DNA from: CAZJWR01 sp964549765
GTDB lineage: Bacteria > Zixibacteria > MSB-5A5 > GN15 > JAAZOE01
Reading direction: 5' to 3'
DNA length: 40,950 nt
Assembly (NCBI GenBank): GCA_964549765.1
Contig: CAZJWR010000035.1
Coordinates: 1-40,950 of the forward strand
The position numbers and the translations under genes are program-made. The notes under the pieces are model-generated. The model ran no database searches. It was not told the DNA's origin and was given only the letters and a program-made list of their open reading frames with translations. This document shows positions 35,483 through 40,950 of the stretch, piece by piece; the first letter of the stretch is position 1; every line of letters begins with the position of its first letter.

Positions 35483-37048
35483 TCAAACGGTGCAGACGGT
35501 ATTTTTGCCGGAGCCCTTGGCCCGATATAAGGCTTGGTCGACGGCGTTGATGATCTCGTCCTCCGTCCGCCGATTTTCCGGAAAACTGGTCATCCCCACC
35601 GACACAGTGACTTTCAACGGCGGAATTCCGCCGCCGCCGCCGAATTCTGCCGATTCCACCTCGGAACGGATTCGTTCGGCAATCTGCATCGCCTCTCGTT
35701 CCACCGTCTGCGGCAGGATGATGATGAATTCCTCGCCGCCATACCGGCACAGGATATCGACGTCGCGGACGCAACGCTTGATGACGGCGGACAGCCCGAT
35801 CAGAACCTGATTGCCGACCTCGTGCCCATAATTATCGTTGAACCGCTTGAACCAGTCGATATCGATCATGATCAGAGCCAGCGGTTGATCATAGCGCGCG
35901 GCGCGCCGTTTTTCTTCGTCGATCTTGGCCGCAAAATAACGGTAATTATATACGCCGGTGAGATCGTCGATGATCGTCAGCTCCTCAGTTTTCCGATGCA
36001 GGATGGAATTTTCGAGCGCCATGGCCGCGGAACGGGCCAGGACGGCGAGGAATTGTTCATCCTGGTCGACGAATGCGCTCGCGCGAGGCGATTCCGCCGA
36101 AAGGAGACCGGTCGTTTTTCCGTGCGTCTCCATCGGCACCAACATCACCGATCGAGCCGATTTAAGCAATGGCGCATAGTCGGTCCGCGCCGACAGATTA
36201 TTCACCCGCACCGGTTCGCCCATGTTGATGATCCGGTACGCCAATTCCATATTATTGCGGCTGACCGATCTGAGCCGGGTGTTTTTTGCCCCCCCTACCA
36301 ATCGACCGCGATAAATCAAATTGCCGCCCGGGCCGATGAGCATAATCCCGAGGGCGGGATAATCGAGCACGCGCTCGCCGATCTTGAGGATTTCGTTAAC
36401 GATCTGATCGAAATCGAGAATTCCGGCCAGAATACGACTGTTTTCGTAGACCATTTCCATCTGGGCGTGGATCTTTTCCAATTCGCTGGTGCGGCGATTG
36501 AGGGTATTGAAGAGGTTCAAAAGACGCGTTTCGGACTGCCGGAAATAGCGGGAGACGTAATTGACGGTTATGGTGTACAGCCATATGACACCGATACGAA
36601 CGCCGACACCGAACATCGAGGCGTGGCCCAGGCTGTCATGGACGCCGATAATGTAAAGGATCGATGTTACGGAAACAAAAATCACCGCCGACGTTGACGA
36701 CAGGATATAGGCGCCGACCGAGACCGCCGGAAGATAGAACAGGTAAAAGTCGGAAGTGGATTTTCCGGTAAACCAGATTGCCCCGGTGATCAGGGCAATA
36801 TCTATCAGAATCGTAATCAGGTAGGAATACGAAATGCTGCCCCGGTTCCGCCGTCCGAGCTGCCAGCAAATGCCGATGGTTGTCAGTTGGCCGACGGCAA
36901 TGACCATCAGCGGGCCGACATTCATCTTGGTCCGGGCGTCGAAGACGAGATAGACAATTATTCCCACGAGGAAAACGGCGCGTGATATCAGATGCATCGA
37001 TTCCACGCGGGGAATAAGAGATCTGGAATCTTCCTGTAAAATCCTCAT
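35483..37048 (-). CDS. Membrane GAF-GGDEF diguanylate cyclase
   Basis: From the ATG at 37048 (GGAAG eight bases upstream; a GTG at 37057 is an alternative) the product is 521 residues. Five or six membrane segments occupy about residues 17-165. A helical linker (RLLNLFNTLNRRTSELEKIH) leads to a GAF domain (about 205-350), then a GGDEF domain (about 360-521). The active-site signature is GGEEF (437-441). RDVD (428-431) is correctly placed as the inhibitory RxxD site, so an active, product-inhibited cyclic-di-GMP synthase is expected. The ligand of the GAF domain is unknown. It precedes the NagZ-like gene by 32 bases. Confidence 0.93.
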   Translation of the reverse strand: MRILQEDSRSLIPRVESMHLISRAVFLVGIIVYLVFDARTKMNVGPLMVIAVGQLTTIGICWQLGRRNRGSISYSYLITILIDIALITGAIWFTGKSTSDFYLFYLPAVSVGAYILSSTSAVIFVSVTSILYIIGVHDSLGHASMFGVGVRIGVIWLYTITVNYVSRYFRQSETRLLNLFNTLNRRTSELEKIHAQMEMVYENSRILAGILDFDQIVNEILKIGERVLDYPALGIMLIGPGGNLIYRGRLVGGAKNTRLRSVSRNNMELAYRIINMGEPVRVNNLSARTDYAPLLKSARSVMLVPMETHGKTTGLLSAESPRASAFVDQDEQFLAVLARSAAMALENSILHRKTEELTIIDDLTGVYNYRYFAAKIDEEKRRAARYDQPLALIMIDIDWFKRFNDNYGHEVGNQVLIGLSAVIKRCVRDVDILCRYGGEEFIIILPQTVEREAMQIAERIRSEVESAEFGGGGGIPPLKVTVSVGMTSFPENRRTEDEIINAVDQALYRAKGSGKNTVCTV

Positions 37049-37144
37049 AAATTGCACTTCCAGGCAGTCTCATATCATGTATCGGCGGGGAATGCGAAAA
37101 GATTAACTGCATAGCAAATAAGAGATTAGACAAAATAGCGGAAG

Positions 37145-37168
37145 AGAGAAAAAAGCCCGGTCAGGCTT
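37145..37168 (-). terminator. Short intrinsic terminator overlapping the end of cstA
   Basis: On the minus strand AAGCCT-GACC-GGGCTT (six base pairs, one G-T) is followed by TTTT. It includes the cstA stop codon. The stem is short, so termination may be partial, allowing some read-through into the GGDEF gene. Confidence 0.6.
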
Positions 37169-38900
37169 GACGGGTTTCCAGCCAGAGTCCCACTATGGCC
37201 TTGAATGACAATCCGATAACGCCGACGGCCAAACCCAGAAGCAGCACGTCGGCGGCGATCAAGACAATATTTCCGGCCGGCATATAGGTGTTGACCAAAA
37301 GATAAATCAACGACGCAATGGTTGTGGTGACCATGAAAACCGCCGGAATCATGGCGAACCAGCTCTTGCGACCCCGGCGATAAAGCCAGGCCGATACCGC
37401 CACCAAGGCCAGCGCCGCCATCAATTGGTTGGCCGACCCGAACAGCGGCCAGATCAATTTGAAAGCATTGAAGTACGCCAAAAGAAACATAACTACGACC
37501 GAGAGCCCGGAATTAAACCAGAATTTGCTCATTACCGCCGGAACGCGGTCGAACAGCAGCGCCCATAACTCCTCGAACAAGTAGCGGTTAAGTCGGACGG
37601 CCGAATCCAGCGTGGTGACGACGAATCCCTCGATCATAAGAATGCCCATGATGGCGCCGATCGATATCGGGATGCCGAAGCCGTGATGGATTATCGAACC
37701 GACCGCCAGGGCGAACGCCAGCACCGGGTTGGAGGCGGCGTTGGCAGGCCAGACGATATGCAGATAATCGTTATAGGCCAGCCCGGAACCGATTGTTACC
37801 AATACCAAGATTGCCAGCGCTCCTTCGAGAATCATGCCGCCGAATCCGACCCGGCGGGCGGCCGGTTCGCTGACCACCTGTTTGCAGGATGTCCCCGTCG
37901 CGACCAGGGAATGAAATCCCGATATGGCGCCGCAGGCGATGGTGATGATCAGCATCGGCCAGACCAGGCCCAGATGTTCCACGCCCGCGTCGAACGAAAA
38001 TGATGGGAAGCCGATTCTGAGGCCGGTGAAGCCGCCGATAATGATCGAACCGACCAGCAGCGCCATGCCGCCGTACAGAATCTGGACGTTGGTGAAATCG
38101 CGGGGTTGCAATATGGACCACACCGGCGCTCCGGCCGCGAACATGACATATATCGAGATAATGACCATCCAAAGCGTCGGCGACAGGCTTACCGGATACT
38201 GGAAGCCGACGATAATCGAAATGACACAGACGATTGCCGCCAGGAGGTATCCGTATGACGTTTTGATTCCTTTGCGGTAGATGAGAAAGCCCAGAAGCGG
38301 CGCGAAGCAGGTGATGATGATGACCGAGGTTGACGCGATGCCGCCGATTATTCCCATTTCGACGCCGTTGACGACGGTTGTCTTAAGGAAATGCTGGCCC
38401 GCCTCCAAATGGAGTTTATCGAGCGGCCACATCGACGTCAGGGAAATCGCGGTCATACTCAGGAAGGCCGACGTGACCAGGAAAAGCATCAAGAGGGTGA
38501 ACGCGAGGAAAAGAAACATCCCCGTCCGGCCCAGCGACTTGCCGGCGATATCGCCGATCGATTTGCCGCCCTCGCGCAACGATGCGAATAATGACGTGTA
38601 ATCATGCACGGCCCCGAAAAAGACCGCTCCGAAAACCACCCACAACCAGGCGGGCCCGAAACCGTAGAGAATACCCAGCGTCGGCCCGATGATGGGACCG
38701 GCCCCGGCGATGGTGGAAAAATGATGGGCGAACAGGATATGCGTTTTGGTCGGGACGAAATCGCGCCGGTCAAACTTGGCCGTGGCCGGCGTCGGGCGGG
38801 ATTCCTCCTCGCCGACCTGACGGGCGATGAACCGGCCGTAGTACCGGTAGCCGATCCAGAGCGCGGCAAAAGCGGTGATGAACGGAATAAGTATATTCAT
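37161..38900 (-). CDS. cstA: CstA-family carbon-starvation transporter
   Basis: The 579-residue polytopic membrane protein has about 14-16 hydrophobic segments. Family signatures are FAHHFSTIAGAGPIIGP, FFGAVHDYTSLFASLREGG, IACGAISGFHSLVATGTSCKQ and FGSANQLMAALAL. CstA/BtsT-type transporters take up peptides or pyruvate through the inner membrane. The C-terminus ends after the last segment and lacks a long tail. The start is the ATG at 38900; the ribosome-binding site is weak. A TTGTAA/TATATT promoter lies just upstream, divergent from the bactofilin-like gene. Confidence 0.95.
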   Translation of the reverse strand: MNILIPFITAFAALWIGYRYYGRFIARQVGEEESRPTPATAKFDRRDFVPTKTHILFAHHFSTIAGAGPIIGPTLGILYGFGPAWLWVVFGAVFFGAVHDYTSLFASLREGGKSIGDIAGKSLGRTGMFLFLAFTLLMLFLVTSAFLSMTAISLTSMWPLDKLHLEAGQHFLKTTVVNGVEMGIIGGIASTSVIIITCFAPLLGFLIYRKGIKTSYGYLLAAIVCVISIIVGFQYPVSLSPTLWMVIISIYVMFAAGAPVWSILQPRDFTNVQILYGGMALLVGSIIIGGFTGLRIGFPSFSFDAGVEHLGLVWPMLIITIACGAISGFHSLVATGTSCKQVVSEPAARRVGFGGMILEGALAILVLVTIGSGLAYNDYLHIVWPANAASNPVLAFALAVGSIIHHGFGIPISIGAIMGILMIEGFVVTTLDSAVRLNRYLFEELWALLFDRVPAVMSKFWFNSGLSVVVMFLLAYFNAFKLIWPLFGSANQLMAALALVAVSAWLYRRGRKSWFAMIPAVFMVTTTIASLIYLLVNTYMPAGNIVLIAADVLLLGLAVGVIGLSFKAIVGLWLETRQA

Positions 38901-38943
38901 ATGTCAAGCCACGGTGTCGATTTTTGTCTTGCCGTCGGCAATT

Positions 38944-38972
38944 AATATAATATCCTTATATATCGCTTACAA
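38944..38972 (-). promoter_or_regulatory. Promoter for cstA
   Basis: On the minus strand TTGTAA (38972-38967) and TATATT (38949-38944) are separated by 17 bases. Transcription would begin near 38937, about 37 bases before the ATG. Confidence 0.6.
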
Positions 38973-39047
38973 GGACAATTCTGCCGGAAACGCAACATGC
39001 CGGCTGGCTTTGCGTAAATATAGTAGTAGATATAGAGGATCTATACC

Positions 39048-40238
39048 ATGACCCGGAACCGCCGCATAACCGCCATATGGGCGATTTCGGCAGCTATCTT
39101 CATATTGTTGCCGACAATTTCTTTCGCCTCAGTCTTTTTCACCGAAAACCGATATTTCGTCAGTCCCGGCGATACGATCAACGATGATGTTTACGCCGCG
39201 GTCAGCGAGGCCGCTATCGACGGCGTCGTGACCGGCGACGTCTTTTTGGCTTGCCGGAAATACAGCATTTCCGGCGATATTCTGGGCAGTCTCAATTCCG
39301 GCTCCCAGTACGCCACCGTCCGGGGTAACATCGGTAGATCGGCGAGGATTTTCGCCCAGACTATTATCCTCGACGCGACCATCGGCGATAATCTGATCAC
39401 ATTCGGCCAGGATATCGACCTGTCGGAAACCAGCCGGGTGGGCAAGGATGCGACTATCATGGGCGGCCGCGTGTCGTTGTCGGGCGAGATCGACGGCAAC
39501 GTCGAGGTCCATTGCGACGAGTTGTTCATCTCGGGCGTCATCAACGGCAACCTCAAAATCGAAGCCCAGAAAATTTCCATCCTGCCTCCGGCGCAGATCG
39601 CCGGCAATATCACCTACAAGAGCAAGAACGAGATTAATATTTCCGACGGCGTCACCGTCGGCGGCGAAGTCGAGTGGACGGAGGTGACCCCCGAGGAGGA
39701 GAGGGAAAAAGCCGGGGGAATCAACATCGGTTTCCGCATCGTGCTCTTTTTCGCATCGCTGGTCACCGGTTTGCTGTTGATCGGTCTGGTCAATCGGCAC
39801 ACCCGCACGGCGGCGGCGCAGATTACGCTCAAGCCGCTGGTATCGCTTGGCGTCGGTTTTGTAAGCTTCTGCGCCATCCCGATCGCGATTGTCGTTCTGC
39901 TGGTGACGCTGGTCGGCATCCCGGCGGCCATTATTCTCGCGTTCGCCTATACCATCTTTTTCTATATCGCCAAAATTTATGTGTCCATCTCTCTGGGACG
40001 GATAATCCTGCGCGCGCTTCGCAAGGATTCCGATCCGCGTCAGGGATGGTCCCTATTGCTGGGTCTGATTATCCTGACCATCCTGTTCATGATCCCCGTT
40101 TTGGGTGTGGTGATTTATTTCCTGGTGATATTCTGGGGATTGGGCGCGATCCTTTTGGGCATCCGCGAATGCCGCTGGGCGCCGCAGCCATCCATCCCGG
40201 TCTCTCCGGAACCCCCGCCACCACCAGCCTCAGCGTAA
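39048..40238 (+). CDS. Bactofilin-like polymer-forming protein with C-terminal membrane domain
   Basis: GAGG at 39035-39038, nine bases before the ATG, supports the start. The 396-residue product has a signal peptide or first membrane segment (residues 8-27, ending ISFA). Residues about 45-210 form a right-handed beta-helix pattern of short repeats (DGVVTGDVF, SISGDILGS, VRGNIGRS, SGEIDGNVEV, SGVINGNLKIEA) typical of polymer-forming cytoskeletal proteins. A charged linker leads to four or five membrane segments (about 227-380). The C-terminus is Pro-rich (PEPPPPPASA). Unlike cytosolic bactofilins the beta-helix should lie outside the inner membrane. It may scaffold envelope components; this is an inference. 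Confidence 0.85.
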   Translation: MTRNRRITAIWAISAAIFILLPTISFASVFFTENRYFVSPGDTINDDVYAAVSEAAIDGVVTGDVFLACRKYSISGDILGSLNSGSQYATVRGNIGRSARIFAQTIILDATIGDNLITFGQDIDLSETSRVGKDATIMGGRVSLSGEIDGNVEVHCDELFISGVINGNLKIEAQKISILPPAQIAGNITYKSKNEINISDGVTVGGEVEWTEVTPEEEREKAGGINIGFRIVLFFASLVTGLLLIGLVNRHTRTAAAQITLKPLVSLGVGFVSFCAIPIAIVVLLVTLVGIPAAIILAFAYTIFFYIAKIYVSISLGRIILRALRKDSDPRQGWSLLLGLIILTILFMIPVLGVVIYFLVIFWGLGAILLGIRECRWAPQPSIPVSPEPPPPPASA

Positions 40239-40261
40239 TCGGCACATAATAGCCCTCGTAG

Positions 40262-40284
40262 GTCGGGAGCCCCGCGCTCCCGAC
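40262..40284. repeat. REP-like hairpin downstream of the bactofilin-like gene
   Basis: GTCGGGAGC (40262-40270) and GCTCCCGAC (40276-40284) are perfect arms around CCCGC, preceded by GTAG. It lies 24 bases after the stop codon. It has the same layout as the hairpin at 30571. No T-run follows. Confidence 0.6.
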
Positions 40285-40308
40285 ACTTGGTTCGATCTAA
40301 ATTTCTCT

Positions 40309-40359
40309 GTCATTGCGAGGAAGCCGATTACCGAAGGTGAACGGCTGACGAAGCAATCT
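40309..40359. repeat. 51-bp folded dispersed repeat, copy B
   Basis: The element runs from GTCATTGCGAGG to GAAGCAATCT and is the same length as copy A at 28863-28913. The central stem GCCG..TTACC/GGTGA..CGGC is kept with different bases from copy A. Confidence 0.75.
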
Positions 40360-40504
40360 TTGGAATCCCCACCACATCGCCCCGCTTGATATTCCTTCTT
40401 TGGCCAAAATAGGACACAATTATGATTGACAAATTCGACAAATGAATATATAAGTCTGGTACGCGTTGGCACAGCATTAAAGGATGCATTGTCCAATTGC
40501 ACAT

Positions 40505-40603
40505 GGTTCAGGGTACACGGGATGTGTCTTTTGCGAGGGAGGAGTCCCAATTATGAATTCTTGGATCTGCCGCCCAATCCCACAGCAAGCTGTGGGGCAC
40601 CCG
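40505..40603. repeat. ~100-bp intergenic repeat, copy 1
   Basis: It runs from GGTTCAGGGT through CTTTTGC, AATTATGA and CTTGGAT to AATCCCACAGCAAGCTGTGG and GGCACCCG. It contains the hairpin CCCACAGC/GCTGTGGG. It aligns along its length with 40849-40949. Confidence 0.75.
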
Positions 40604-40610
40604 GCGGGTA

Positions 40611-40747
40611 TAGACCGGGCAGATAGGTAACAGTTTAGACCGGGGACATAGGTAACAGGTATATTGCGGTATAGAGGAAGGAGAAGCTCTATGCCATGGA
40701 AAGAGACCTGTCCTATGAAAGAACGGCTTAAATTCGTGAGTCATTAG
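40611..40747 (+). mobile_element. IS481-type element end remnant
   Basis: Two 25-base tandem copies of TAGACCGG(G)...ATAGGTAACAG (40611-40635 and 40636-40660) are the kind of terminal sequence seen at ends of IS481-family elements. They are followed by a transposase start. Nothing after about 40740 looks like the rest of the element, so only one end remains. Confidence 0.75.
40691..40747 (+). pseudogene. IS481-family transposase, N-terminal fragment only
   Basis: The ATG at 40691 has GGAAGGAG nearby upstream. It encodes MPWKETCPMKERLKFV followed by SH and a stop. MPWKE...M-ERL-FV is the characteristic N-terminus of IS481 transposases, which normally run to about 300-400 residues. Here the frame leaves the family after 16 residues, so the gene is truncated and inactive. 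Confidence 0.75.
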
Positions 40748-40755
40748 CTTGACGA

Positions 40756-40835
40756 CGGGTGGCCCATCATTTATGATGAGATTTGTCGGTTCAATGCCAT
40801 GCCGATTTTACCCACCGTGAACGGTGGGCCACCCG
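40756..40835. repeat. 80-bp element with perfect 11-bp inverted ends
   Basis: CGGGTGGCCCA (40756-40766) and TGGGCCACCCG (40825-40835) are exact reverse complements. Inside, CCCACCG-TGAA-CGGTGGG forms a further hairpin (40811-40828). A partial match, GGTGGCCCATC, occurs near 28776. It looks like a small non-autonomous or REP-type element. Confidence 0.55.
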
Positions 40836-40848
40836 CGTGTTACAACTG

Positions 40849-40949
40849 GTATCAGGGTGAGTGGGAGGTGCCTTTTGCAATGGATGAGTATGAATTATGA
40901 TATCTTGGATGTGCAAACTAATCCCACAGCAAGCTGTGGGGCACCCGTG
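40849..40949. repeat. ~100-bp intergenic repeat, copy 2
   Basis: This is a diverged copy of 40505-40603 with the same order of words (TCAGGGT, CTTTTGC, AATTATGA, CTTGGAT, CCCACAGCAAGCTGTGGGG, CACCCG). It reaches the right edge of the window, so the array may continue. The stretch 40360-40504 before copy 1 holds no gene I can support. Confidence 0.7.
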
Positions 40950-40950
40950 G

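Noticed and set aside
40426..40626. 66-codon plus-strand frame near the right edge
   Set aside because: It runs through the 100-bp repeat and IS end and has no ribosome-binding site or family features.
1..40950. tRNA or rRNA genes
   Set aside because: No cloverleaf with the conserved T-arm GGTTCGA pattern and CCA-type acceptor, and no rRNA-like stretch, was seen in the intergenic regions.

Overview
The window reads as chromosomal DNA of an uncultivated FCB-superphylum bacterium, most plausibly candidate phylum Zixibacteria or a close relative. The grounds are dockerin-like C-termini with the signature NYIFKGGP/NYIFRSGP, C-terminal tails of the NxPNPFNPxTT type (type IX secretion/FlgD-like) and very large repeat-built exoproteins. 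The lineage is an inference from these signatures; there is no rRNA gene in the window.

Region 1 (1-23584, + strand) is a block of six secreted proteins. Two giant proteins are built from 23 and 21 tandem ~94-residue Ig/cadherin-like modules; the first runs off the left edge. They are followed by an S8 subtilisin-like protease with PKD and dockerin modules, then three proteins (17631-18596, 18899-20335, 20513-23584) sharing one ~190-residue beta-sandwich-like module. That module is attached to a sorting tail in the first and third and to a dockerin pair in the second. The genes from the protease onward have recognisable -35/-10 promoters, and several are separated by intrinsic terminators. 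They look like a co-located but separately transcribed cell-surface toolkit for adhesion, display and proteolysis.

Region 2 (23585-28749, + strand) holds a cytoplasmic GH35-like/GH42-trimerisation glycosidase, a gamma-glutamyltranspeptidase with an export signal and a class I methyltransferase.

Region 3 (28912-38900, - strand) reads, in transcription order: cstA-type transporter, GAF-GGDEF cyclase, NagZ-like GH3, VOC protein, nucleotidyltransferase-like protein, AnmK, SpoIID/LytB-type lytic transglycosylase, and an unrecognised secreted protein with an internal duplication. NagZ, AnmK and SpoIID fit together as peptidoglycan turnover and anhydro-muropeptide recycling.

Region 4 (39048-40950) holds a bactofilin-like membrane protein and then about 700 bases with no intact gene: a folded 51-base dispersed repeat (second copy at 28863), a REP-like hairpin, two copies of a ~100-base repeat, an IS481-type end with the first 18 codons of a transposase, and an 80-base element with 11-base inverted ends.
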